Origin: Candidatus Sulfotelmatobacter sp.
GTDB lineage: Bacteria > Acidobacteriota > Terriglobia > Terriglobales > Acidobacteriaceae
Assembly: GCA_017883385.1 (NCBI GenBank)
Contig: JADGNQ010000041.1
Coordinates: forward strand, 1 to 38,836
Reading direction: 5' to 3'
DNA: 38,836 nucleotides
Shown here: in pieces, positions 16,141 to 23,826 of the stretch
Layout: the number at the start of each line of letters is the position of its first letter
Position numbering within the stretch: position 1 is the stretch's first letter
Translations under genes and position numbers: made by a program
Notes under the pieces: model-generated
What the model was told of the DNA's origin: nothing
Seen by the model: the letters and a program-made list of their open reading frames with translations, nothing else
The model's database searches: none

Positions 16141-16350
16141 AAGGCAGAGTCAACCTGGTCACATACTAGCATTCACCCAGATCAATTCCTTTGTGAGGCA
16201 ACCAGCAGTCTATGGTCAATTGGGCGCAGAACTGCCTCCTACGTTGGGTCTTCAGCGCAAGGCCAGGGCGGAATACGCCAAGCTGCACTGACGACGAAAG
16301 ATGAGCCCTGTGTGTGTAGCGGACCGAGTAACCAAACAGGAACACAGTGC

Positions 16351-19300
16351 CTAAAAAACGAATCTCAGGGCAAACTGAATCGACCGGGGTCCGCCAAATT
16401 GATAAAGGGGATCGAGTCCTCCGCCCTTCAAATTTCCTCCAGCCAGTCCGCGCCCAAGCATCTGGGTGGCCCTGCCAAACTCAGGAAGATCCTGCGCAGC
16501 CGAGGAGAAGGTGAGCTGCGGATTGGGTGGGCCAAAGTTCGGATGATTCAGGAGGTTGAACATCTCTGCCCGAAACTGCAAAGAAGCCGACTCGCTGACG
16601 CGGAAATCACGGTGAACTCCCAGGTCCCACTGCCCGGCCCCAAATGCGCGCAACGTGTTCCGTCCGAGATTGCCCTGGCGCAGAGGACGCCCATTCTCAT
16701 CCGTGGGAGGAGGGCAAAATGGACCTATGCTCACGGAACCATCCGGACAGCCAGCGGAGACCGCTCCCGAAGCGTCGTTCAGCGCCTGGCCGCCAGGATA
16801 AAGAAGCCCGTGCACATAGAGAGGTATTCCTGGTACAACGTCGGGTCGGATCTGGGTGTGGTCGGTTAGATCAGACAAGTCCGGGATGTAAACATTTACC
16901 GGCGGTGCAGAACGGACCTGGAGGATGCTTTGGACAGACCATCCTCGTAGGGCCCATCTTGGCAAAGGTGAATGATCCCCGAATGGGATGGTGTAGGTGA
17001 TGCCGGCCGAGAGGACATGTCGAACGTCAAAGTCGGACGCACCCCGGTTCGCGTTTGCCATGGGGCCGGGGACCAGTGCATTGGCGGCATTTCCGAAGGC
17101 CGAACCGGCGGAAGCGTCGTCGATGGAGTGCGACCATGTATACGAAGCAAGCGCCTGAATCCCGTGGTTCAAGCGCCGGTTGAATTGGAGTTCGAGGGCG
17201 TGATAGTTGGAGCTGGCGGTGTTCGTTACGAGACTTGCCTGGCGGAATCTGGGGTTGATGAAGAAAAGCAACGCGGTCTGAATCAGGCGTTTGCCGTCGG
17301 CGCCTGCGTACGTCGCAGAGATGGTCTGCTCCTGTCCAAGAGCTTGTTCCACGGCCAGGTTCCACTCAACGGTATAGGGTAGTTTCAGACCCGGATCAAA
17401 GGCCGACAAGCGTCCGTCGGCCAGACCCAACGTACTGATCGAAGGCGGAAAAGCAGAAGTGGAATCCAGAGGGAAGGGACTGTTAAACAGGTACTTTGTA
17501 GCACCGAATGGGTAGTCGCTGACGCCAATGCTGTTACCGACTTCCTGTGTCGCGAGGTCAAAGAAGACTCCGGCGCCACCACGTATCACGGTCTGGAATT
17601 GTTGTCGTTGCCCGATTTCGTAGGCGACGCCCACACGGGGCGCGAGGTTTCCGTAGGTGGTTCTGAACGGCGGCGTGCCGGCGGTCGCCAGATCCAATTG
17701 CGACAGGTCTTTAAGGTTGAAGCCCGTCACCGCTATGATTGCCGGACCATCAAGCGACTTGGGTGCGCCATCGACTTCCCATCGCACACCATAATTCAAC
17801 GTCAACCGGGGAATGATCTGAAACCTGTCGTGCACGAAGATCCCGAGATTCTTGAACAACAGGGTTCCTTGCGCATGCGATTCGACTCGGCCAAAAAACG
17901 CGTTGCCCGCGGCGAAAGATGGCACGTCATAAAAGAACATCTCCTGCAAGTACGGGTTAGGATCCAAACGCGGCGTGAGACGGCGGACATCCATCCCAAG
18001 CCTAAGGCTGTGTCGCCCAGTTTGAATCGATACGGTGTCGACCAGATTGAGTTGCCGCTGGAGGTTCTGCTGGTCGATGCCCTGGGCCAGAGCCATCGAG
18101 GGACTTAAGGTCTCAAGAATCAACTGGCTTCCCGGATGGCTCAGCGGGTCGCTTGAGGCAAAGGCGGGAAACGGAACCGCCCCGCCGAACCGGTCGAGAG
18201 AAAACGAACTCGAAGCGGCAGTTCGGCTGTAGTTAAACCTCAGGTCATTGGACAGAGCGGGGGACCGCGACCATGTCGCGCCGAAGGTGGAGGATTGGGT
18301 CGTGAACTCCGAGGGGGAAATCGTACTCATGGCAGATGGCTCACGCTGCACCAATTCCGAGGGCGAATAGCTATATCTGCCAAAAACATTCAGGGCTTTC
18401 GATAGGGTGTGGTCAATACGAAGGCTGTAGGCGTCGAGAGATGAGCGATCGGAATACGAAGCATTGAAGTACGCGGCACCGCTGGCTTTCCGGCCCGAGG
18501 GGGGACAAGAAGGATCGCTGGCAGGATCACACAACGCGAAGATTTCCGGCCCATTCGGCAGGGGGGACGCGTCGAGATAAGGTCGCATCTGGGGGACGGC
18601 GGTTTCTCGGGAATGGAGGCCACCCACAACCGTTGCATCGTCGGGCACCGCAGAAAGCACGGCGAGCGGCAAGCGAAGACGAAGCCCCTCGAAGGAAAAG
18701 AAGAAGAACGTGCGTCCTTTCACAATTGGGCCACCGACGGTGCCTCCGAAATCATTCTGGCGTTCTTCGGGCTTGGGCAAACCGGCTTGGTGGGCGAACC
18801 AATCATTAGCGTCGAGGACGTCGTTGCGGAAGTAATCGAATAAGGATCCGTGGAAGAGGTTGGTGCCGGAGCGGGTCACGATGGAAATTTGCGCGCCTGG
18901 CGTGCGGCCGAATTCGGGGGACGACGAGGAGGCTTCTATACGGAACTCGCGCATAGCATCGAGAGAGACCATACTGTTGGTGCCGCCTTGCGCAGTAAAC
19001 ACAGGAAGGCCTCCGCCGGCACCGTTGCCGATCACACCGGTGGCACTGATTCCGGTGTTGGCGCTGACCCCATCCACCGTCCAGTAGTTGGCATCCGCGC
19101 GCTGTCCGTTGATGCTGAACTGGCCAGAGTCGGACTGAGAACTCACCGTCAGAACAACACTGGGGGTGAGGTCGATCAGGGTCTGAAAGCTGCGTCCGTT
19201 GAGGGGAAGATTGTCGGCGAACTGGCGGTCGACAACCGTGCTTACGGCCGCGGATTCAGTGCTCAGCAGCGGTGCGCCCTCTTCGACGGTGATGCTCTCA

Positions 19301-19704
19301 AACACGGATCCGGCGCGTAACGAGAAGTTGATCGAGAGTTCGTCCTGGACGTGGACCTCGATGCCGCCCTTGACGATGCTGCTAAATCCATCTTTGGTAA
19401 GGTTGGCGCGGTATATGCCCGGGAGTAACCCTGGCAGACGGTAGATGCCCTCGCGATTGGTCTCGGTTGCTCGTCCAACGCCGCTGTTGACGTTGGTGAA
19501 AACGAGGCTAACCCCTGCCAGGGCGCGTCCAGAAGAATCGGTGACCAGCCCGGTGACGGTCGCATTCGAATCTGCGTAGCCCCGCGTGCTCAGCACCAGC
19601 AGGCTCAGGAGGATTGTCCAGGAGATATGCAACCGGCGATGAAGGTCGCGCGTACGAATCTTGCGAGTCGAGTTTGGGTGAGCGCGAGCCGAGAAGTCGT
19701 TCAT
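16351..19704 (-). CDS. Oar-like TonB-dependent outer-membrane receptor 1
   Basis: About 1117 residues, starting MNDFSARAHPNSTRK, with a basic N-region, a hydrophobic signal (about 31-46) and then a carboxypeptidase-regulatory-like domain (ATVTGLVTDSSGRALAGVSL). A plug follows (LPLNGRSFQTLIDLTPSVVL, then SINGQRADANYWTVDG) and a 22-strand barrel ending in the outer-membrane signal FALRFVF. Such receptors import large substrates, often oligosaccharides or peptides, using TonB energy. It lies 58 bases downstream of the anti-sigma gene in the same direction; the start is uncertain because no strong ribosome site is seen and a longer form from 19785 is open. No N-terminal STN signalling domain is visible. 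Confidence 0.9.
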   Translation of the reverse strand: MNDFSARAHPNSTRKIRTRDLHRRLHISWTILLSLLVLSTRGYADSNATVTGLVTDSSGRALAGVSLVFTNVNSGVGRATETNREGIYRLPGLLPGIYRANLTKDGFSSIVKGGIEVHVQDELSINFSLRAGSVFESITVEEGAPLLSTESAAVSTVVDRQFADNLPLNGRSFQTLIDLTPSVVLTVSSQSDSGQFSINGQRADANYWTVDGVSANTGISATGVIGNGAGGGLPVFTAQGGTNSMVSLDAMREFRIEASSSSPEFGRTPGAQISIVTRSGTNLFHGSLFDYFRNDVLDANDWFAHQAGLPKPEERQNDFGGTVGGPIVKGRTFFFFSFEGLRLRLPLAVLSAVPDDATVVGGLHSRETAVPQMRPYLDASPLPNGPEIFALCDPASDPSCPPSGRKASGAAYFNASYSDRSSLDAYSLRIDHTLSKALNVFGRYSYSPSELVQREPSAMSTISPSEFTTQSSTFGATWSRSPALSNDLRFNYSRTAASSSFSLDRFGGAVPFPAFASSDPLSHPGSQLILETLSPSMALAQGIDQQNLQRQLNLVDTVSIQTGRHSLRLGMDVRRLTPRLDPNPYLQEMFFYDVPSFAAGNAFFGRVESHAQGTLLFKNLGIFVHDRFQIIPRLTLNYGVRWEVDGAPKSLDGPAIIAVTGFNLKDLSQLDLATAGTPPFRTTYGNLAPRVGVAYEIGQRQQFQTVIRGGAGVFFDLATQEVGNSIGVSDYPFGATKYLFNSPFPLDSTSAFPPSISTLGLADGRLSAFDPGLKLPYTVEWNLAVEQALGQEQTISATYAGADGKRLIQTALLFFINPRFRQASLVTNTASSNYHALELQFNRRLNHGIQALASYTWSHSIDDASAGSAFGNAANALVPGPMANANRGASDFDVRHVLSAGITYTIPFGDHSPLPRWALRGWSVQSILQVRSAPPVNVYIPDLSDLTDHTQIRPDVVPGIPLYVHGLLYPGGQALNDASGAVSAGCPDGSVSIGPFCPPPTDENGRPLRQGNLGRNTLRAFGAGQWDLGVHRDFRVSESASLQFRAEMFNLLNHPNFGPPNPQLTFSSAAQDLPEFGRATQMLGRGLAGGNLKGGGLDPLYQFGGPRSIQFALRFVF

Positions 19705-19762
19705 GGTCAAAGTGCGAAAAGGGATGATCCTACTCGACGATCCAAACTCGGACGATCTAAAC

Positions 19763-21016
19763 TCAGGGATGGTTGGGCGGACCACCCAGATTGGCGTAGA
19801 GCAACTTGCGGCCCCGGGGAGAGGGACTGCCGTTGGGTGGTTCCAGAGTCACGAACACGGCATCGATGCGCTCCAGCACACTCGCGTTGTTAACCTTCAG
19901 GACCCAGCGACTGGCCGTGGGATCGTCCATCAAGAACAGTCCCAGATTCTGGGGCTTGCTTTCATTTCCTTGCCGGTATCCCCAAGCCTGGAAGGCGGCA
20001 GCGACGCGCTGGCGTTGTTTGTCCTGCAGGTCGAACGCGTAGAAGAGGAGAAGCTTCTTTTCCACGAAATAGACGCGCCCGAAGCCGCGCTTTGTTCGGC
20101 CGGTGGCGTCCACGTCATAGACATCGACAATGTGCAGGTCGCGGGCGCCGAAAATCTCCTTAGCGTCGCCATCCTGAATGGGTAGTTCGGTTGCCGTGGC
20201 AACTTCTTCTGACCGGCGCAGTTTGCGTTGCAGTTGGTCTACCAGGTTCTCCTGCGCTGTGGTTCGCGCGACAGCCGCGTTCAGTTGGGTCTGGAGTTCA
20301 TGCAAGGAGCCGGCCGATTGCTGTGCGGCCATGGTGGCCTCGCGCAATTCGTTGCCCTTCCGCTCCAGTTGCTCTTTGGTGGCAGCAAGCTCTGTCTCCA
20401 GAGCTTTGTCCCGGTTCAACATTTCGGAGTAGTTCTTGCGGGCTTCCGCCAGCGATTGCTGCAGAGTCTCCCGTTCAGACTGGTTCTGCTGCAGCATTGC
20501 GGAAGCGGAGTTGGCCTGCGCCCCGGCTTTGTTGACTTCGCTCTCGCGTTGGCTCAGCTCGGAACTGAGTTGGGCGATTGCCGGGGAGAGTTGTTGGTCC
20601 CTAAGGCGGTAGGCGCCGATACCGACCGCCGCACAGATCAAGAGGGCCAGGGATGCTGTGGTGAGAATCGGGCTGCGCAGCAGGGTCCAAAGCCCAAACA
20701 GAGCTGGCCGGGGAGTTGGCTCGTGATTTGGAGTGAAATCCGTGGGCCTGGTGCCGACAGCGGTTTCCGCCTGGGCTCGTTCGAGTACCCGGGCCAAAAG
20801 GACTGGTTCATCCAAATCGGTAGCAGTATCGCCGGCACTCCACCTTCCTGTAGCGACGGCTCCAAGTTCATTGGAGGCGATGCGGCGGAAATCTGCATAG
20901 ATCTCCTGGCAATCACTACAGCCATCCAGGTGTTCATTGAGTTCGGCGAACTCAGCCGCAGACACTTCTCCGATTGCGGCCAAAGCGCAAAGCTGTTCGA
21001 ACCTTTCGTCATTCAT
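19763..21016 (-). CDS. Transmembrane anti-sigma factor with coiled coil and RskA-like tail
   Basis: A 417-residue inner-membrane protein starting MNDERFEQLCALAAIGEV. The ZAS zinc motif H-x3-C-x2-C is intact (H29, C33, C36) and binds the sigma factor in the cytoplasm. A linker leads to one membrane helix (about 117-140), then a long periplasmic coiled coil (about 145-270), then a globular domain (about 290-410: GFGRVYFVEKKLLLFYAFDL, LKVNNASV, VFVTLEPPNGS). The tail resembles the anti-sigma-K (RskA) C-terminal domain. It starts four bases after the sigma gene and is followed by the receptor gene. An extra ATG at 21046 is open but overlaps the sigma gene. Confidence 0.9.
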   Translation of the reverse strand: MNDERFEQLCALAAIGEVSAAEFAELNEHLDGCSDCQEIYADFRRIASNELGAVATGRWSAGDTATDLDEPVLLARVLERAQAETAVGTRPTDFTPNHEPTPRPALFGLWTLLRSPILTTASLALLICAAVGIGAYRLRDQQLSPAIAQLSSELSQRESEVNKAGAQANSASAMLQQNQSERETLQQSLAEARKNYSEMLNRDKALETELAATKEQLERKGNELREATMAAQQSAGSLHELQTQLNAAVARTTAQENLVDQLQRKLRRSEEVATATELPIQDGDAKEIFGARDLHIVDVYDVDATGRTKRGFGRVYFVEKKLLLFYAFDLQDKQRQRVAAAFQAWGYRQGNESKPQNLGLFLMDDPTASRWVLKVNNASVLERIDAVFVTLEPPNGSPSPRGRKLLYANLGGPPNHP

Positions 21017-21020
21017 GTGA

Positions 21021-21656
21021 TCAGGGCTCAAAGCGCAACGCTCCATCCTTGGGCAAGCCCAGACGCTCGCGTGCCGGCTTCGCTTGAGAACGCACTTGCA
21101 GGAAAGTTCTTAGAGCCTTGAGGCCCCTATAGTAGTAATTTCTTGTATTGGTCAGAGTTTCTCTTACGATTTCAGAAGTTTCCGACAGTGTGTAGCCTTC
21201 GAAATGCACCAACTCCAGAATCTGGCGCTGTTTTGGGTTGAGGGCGGCGATGCCGCATTCGACAAAACGCGTCCATTCGGCGGAACTCAGGCCAACCAGC
21301 TCTGAAGGCGACCTTCTCCGGAACTCGTGCGACTCGACCAGTTCTTCCTGGGTATAAAAGTTCCGGATGCGCAGATAGCGGCGGCGGAGCAACGATTTGA
21401 AATAAGCAAACTGCAGGATCCAGGTCTTCACCGAACCCCGAGACGGATCGAATTTCTCCCGCTGCAGATAGATCGCCAGAAACACCTCCTGCAGAAGATC
21501 TTCTGCTTCCGGGCGGTCACGGAGAATCTTGAACGAAACAGAAAACACTTGTCGGCAATAGCGTTGAAACAGAGCGGCGAAACACTCGGAACAGCCCGTG
21601 CCGATACAACTCACCAAGGCTTCGTCGGAGAGCGATAGGGAGTGTAGGTCAGGCAT
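21021..21656 (-). CDS. ECF-type RNA polymerase sigma factor
   Basis: A 211-residue protein starting MPDLHSLSLSDEALVSCIG. Region 2 is clear (FQRYCRQVFSVSFKILRD, then AEDLLQEVFLAIY, with the core-binding helix), followed by the linker with KFDPSRGSVKTWI, and region 4 with ALNPKQRQILELVHFEGYT and the recognition helix SEIVRETLTNTRNYYYRG. It should be held inactive by the adjacent anti-sigma factor and, when released, direct transcription of a small regulon, probably including its own operon. The order sigma, anti-sigma, TonB receptor recalls Fec-type surface signalling but with an RskA-like partner. Confidence 0.92.
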   Translation of the reverse strand: MPDLHSLSLSDEALVSCIGTGCSECFAALFQRYCRQVFSVSFKILRDRPEAEDLLQEVFLAIYLQREKFDPSRGSVKTWILQFAYFKSLLRRRYLRIRNFYTQEELVESHEFRRRSPSELVGLSSAEWTRFVECGIAALNPKQRQILELVHFEGYTLSETSEIVRETLTNTRNYYYRGLKALRTFLQVRSQAKPARERLGLPKDGALRFEP

Positions 21657-21731
21657 TTGAGGTGGCCTATTTTGGCATCACAGAATGACAGCCTTCAAGG
21701 GGACACGGCTAAACTTATTTATTTCATGCTC

Positions 21732-21760
21732 TGACACAAACTGCCCGGTTCGAGAAATAT
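21732..21760. promoter_or_regulatory. Direct repeat, copy 1 (possible regulatory site)
   Basis: Reads tgacacaaactgcccggttc then gagaaatat. The second copy (21840-21868) matches at 23 of 29 positions, and five of the six differences are transitions. Spacing start to start is 108 bp, close to ten helical turns. On the minus strand both read TATTTCTYGAAYCGG followed by RCARTTTGT, so a transcription factor or alternative sigma factor could recognise both. No protein is known to bind here. Confidence 0.35.
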
Positions 21761-21839
21761 CCCTCCTGGCCGAAAAAGCCTGTTTGCTCCTCGCCTTTGG
21801 TGTCCGAAACACCGCACAGATCGAAATGGCCTCGTCAAA

Positions 21840-21868
21840 TGAAACAAATTGTCCGATTCAAGAAATAC
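21840..21868. promoter_or_regulatory. Direct repeat, copy 2 (possible regulatory site)
   Basis: Reads tgaaacaaattgtccgattc then aagaaatac; the partner of 21732-21760. It lies nearer the plus-strand gene at 21966. Confidence 0.35.
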
Positions 21869-21965
21869 ATAGCTAGACGGACGGATCGGACATGGTCGTC
21901 GAGCGGCTGATGTGTCGCCGCAAAGGGAGGAACACTTGTTTGGAACCGTGGCGGGGAGGCATGGC

Positions 21966-22448
21966 ATGGGAGACGAGTCTGGGGGCGGCCTCATCAGTTC
22001 GTTGGGCGGCGAACAAGACACCCATGTCAAGCAGGTGGTGAAGCAGGCGCACGGAGAACTGCTCCAACTACTGGAGCAGCGTGCGGAGCTGATGAAGCGG
22101 ATCGGCACGCTGAAGCAGACGATCGCCGGGTTGGCAAATCTGTTCGGCAACAGCGTTCTAGGCGAGGAACTGCTCGAACTGGTTGGGGAACCCAGGAACC
22201 AGAAACGCCAGACGGGTTTCACGAACGCTTGCCGAAAGGTCCTGCTTGAAGCGGCGCGACCGATGGGCGCCCGCGACGTCTGCCAAAAAATTCAGGAGAC
22301 GATGCCACTTCTGCTGACGCACCACCAAGAGCCGCTGGCGTCGGTGACCACGGTCTTAAATCGGCTCGCAGGCTATGGGGAAGCGGAAGCGGTAGTGAGC
22401 CACGGACGACGAGCGTGGCTGTGGGTCGCGGAGCGGGTTGCGCAATGA
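21966..22448 (+). CDS. Coiled-coil plus winged-helix hypothetical protein
   Basis: A 160-residue protein starting MGDESGGGLISSLGG, with GGGGAGG upstream. The first half is a helical coiled coil (HGELLQLLEQRAELMKRIGTLKQTI). The second half (about 90-157: GFTNACRKVLLEAARPMGA, then ASVTTVLNRLAGYGEAE, then RRAWLWV) has the helix-helix-helix-wing pattern of HARE-HTH/winged-helix DNA-binding domains. This suggests a nucleic-acid-binding protein that dimerises through the coil. An in-frame ATG at 21912 would add 18 residues. No specific family is recognised. Confidence 0.7.
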   Translation: MGDESGGGLISSLGGEQDTHVKQVVKQAHGELLQLLEQRAELMKRIGTLKQTIAGLANLFGNSVLGEELLELVGEPRNQKRQTGFTNACRKVLLEAARPMGARDVCQKIQETMPLLLTHHQEPLASVTTVLNRLAGYGEAEAVVSHGRRAWLWVAERVAQ

Positions 22449-22517
22449 ATTCATCGTAGCTGGAATCATTGGCTTCCGTCATTCGCGATATTCCCGCGAT
22501 ATTCCAAAAGATGTAGG

Positions 22518-22545
22518 GGCGGCCTCGGAGCAATCCAAGGCCGCC
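22518..22545 (+). terminator. Hairpin between gene and relic
   Basis: An 8-bp stem GGCGGCCT / AGGCCGCC with a 12-nt loop. No T-run follows (TGTCTTCTTGG), so it is a weak terminator or simply a palindrome. It lies 70 bases after the 21966 gene. Confidence 0.4.
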
Positions 22546-22569
22546 TGTCTTCTTGGAGTGATCGACCGT

Positions 22570-22764
22570 CTAAGGTGCGATTTCGAATACTGTTCCCAAA
22601 CTGCTGGCGCCCCCGAGTTGAGTTGTGCCGTAGAGGTTGCCCGATGCGTCCCCGACCAGACCGCAGAGAGGACGCTATCCGTCCGTGCCGTTGGTGAAGT
22701 TGTGCAGCACTTTCTCCGACCACTTTCCATTCGTTCCCAGAGTGAAAGCGACGATGATCTTCAA
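22570..22764 (-). pseudogene. GloVer-repeat (Gloeo_Verruco) protein fragment
   Basis: Reading on the minus strand gives ...FTLGTNGKWSEKVLHNF, then NGTDG, an in-frame TAG, then RPLCGLVGDASGNLYGTT and QLGGASSLGTVFEIAP before a stop. The blocks NGKWSEKVLHNF, GDASGNLYGTT and GTVFE are the hallmark of the GloVer tandem-repeat family (TIGR03803), large secreted proteins common in Acidobacteriota and Verrucomicrobiota. Only the last repeat or two survive, broken by the internal stop and with no start, so this is a decayed C-terminal remnant. Confidence 0.7.
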
Positions 22765-23023
22765 ATCCCCGCACTGAGTCTTGGCCGCTCATCCCGCTTC
22801 GTCGGTGACCACGATCACCGCTTCCGGTTGCACTATGTGAAATCCTCTAAGCAAGGAAAGTCGGTGGTCCGATGTCCACCTCCGAGCCCGAGCTACTGTG
22901 TTGTTGGGAATGTCATCGGGGGACATTTCTGCGTCTCCCGTCCGCTGGCCGGGGTCTGAGGACGGATGAGGCTTGCGGGTGTGGAATCAGAAGAGAGAAT
23001 ACTTGATCTCAGACGAGCGAAGA

Positions 23024-23257
23024 CTACTTGATATGCAGCGCGAAATGTTCGTGATCTTCGATGCGACACCCGGCGCGGACCAGCACAAACCGGGGATGAT
23101 CGCAGCCCCTGCACGGCGGGAAAATTCTCCCCTTCACGCAAAGCACTTCATGCACTCCGGTGTGCGCCGGATCGTGCGTGACTCTGTAGAGGCCAGTAAC
23201 ATGGACCTCGTCTCCAGGTCGGTAGCTTTCGGTTTGATCGATGGCGGCTTTGTGCAT
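23024..23257 (-). CDS. Hypothetical 77-residue protein with FPxCxxC motif
   Basis: Starts MHKAAIDQTESYRPGDEVHV. A strand-rich core (GDEVHVTGLYRVTHDPAH, HEVLCVKGRIF) is followed by FPPCRGCDHPRFVLV, with C49-x2-C52 and nearby His as a likely metal knot. Similar small proteins with a GxxVxxTGxYxVxH pattern and FPxCxxC are widespread in bacteria without known function, by my recall. The start at 23257 fits that pattern; an ATG at 23395 is open but encodes an unrelated leader. The gene stands alone. Confidence 0.65.
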   Translation of the reverse strand: MHKAAIDQTESYRPGDEVHVTGLYRVTHDPAHTGVHEVLCVKGRIFPPCRGCDHPRFVLVRAGCRIEDHEHFALHIK

Positions 23258-23413
23258 GCGCAACTTTCTGCAGGGGAATTGTCCAAATGTAAGGTTGGCG
23301 GTTAAGGCTTGACAATGGCTCGAAGGTGGGAGACGGTCGCCAATAGTGCTAATTGACCGGGTTGTGAGTGAAGTTAGCATGGATGCAGTCTGCACAGGAT
23401 TCGATCCGCTCGT

Positions 23414-23758
23414 ATGCGCTTCGAGGTCAAACTCGGGAGTGAGATTATAGGGTTCTCTGAACTTGAACGAGGCGATCCACCAATGGGGGTAGCGTGTGGT
23501 CGGTTCGTGCCCTCTCCCGCCTACGCTTCAATCCAGCGTTATTGCATAAAGCATCGAGAACGCTGGGTATCAATTCCGTCACTCACGGTCGGGGAGGCGG
23601 GAGGCCTGCCAATCGAGTGTGGGAATGTTCAAATCATCGACTACAGCCCGGAACTCGGCGAAGTGGGAATCGAAATTTACCTTAACGGTGTCACCAATCC
23701 ACCCTACGCTGAACTGTTTCCCCATCACGTGAAGGCCTATAAGAAACAATTTGAATAG
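23414..23758 (+). CDS. Hypothetical 114-residue protein
   Basis: Starts MRFEVKLGSEIIGFSELERGDPPMGVACGRFVPS. It has a strand-rich N-terminus, a middle segment with IQRYCIKHRERW, and a conserved-looking C-terminus with LGEVGIEIYLNGV and PPYAELFPHHVKAY. The initial KLGSEIIGFSELE resembles small cytoplasmic beta proteins that begin by describing the same strand-loop-strand. I do not recognise a named family. There is no signal peptide. It lies divergent from the 23024-23257 gene and convergent with the ETF operon end. Confidence 0.6.
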   Translation: MRFEVKLGSEIIGFSELERGDPPMGVACGRFVPSPAYASIQRYCIKHRERWVSIPSLTVGEAGGLPIECGNVQIIDYSPELGEVGIEIYLNGVTNPPYAELFPHHVKAYKKQFE

Positions 23759-23826
23759 CTTTCCGTAGGGCAGGCGGACTATGTCGCGTCGAAACTGACA
23801 GGTCCGATTTTGGGCGCGGTGATTCG

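Larger units (their letters stand above)
21657..21965. other. Divergent control region of the sigma gene
   Basis: This 309-base gap separates the sigma gene from the plus-strand gene at 21966. It contains a 29-bp imperfect direct repeat, listed separately. No confident -35/-10 pair was identified for either direction. Confidence 0.5.
22449..23023. other. Gap with hairpin and gene relic
   Basis: This 575-base gap contains a terminator-like hairpin (22518-22545) and a broken GloVer-repeat fragment (22570-22764). From about 22800 to 23023 I see nothing recognisable. Confidence 0.5.

Noticed and set aside
21685-21876. 63-residue plus-strand frame with a repeated TNCPxxEI
   Set aside because: The internal repeat is the direct repeat noted as a finding; no ribosome site or family, so coding is not claimed.
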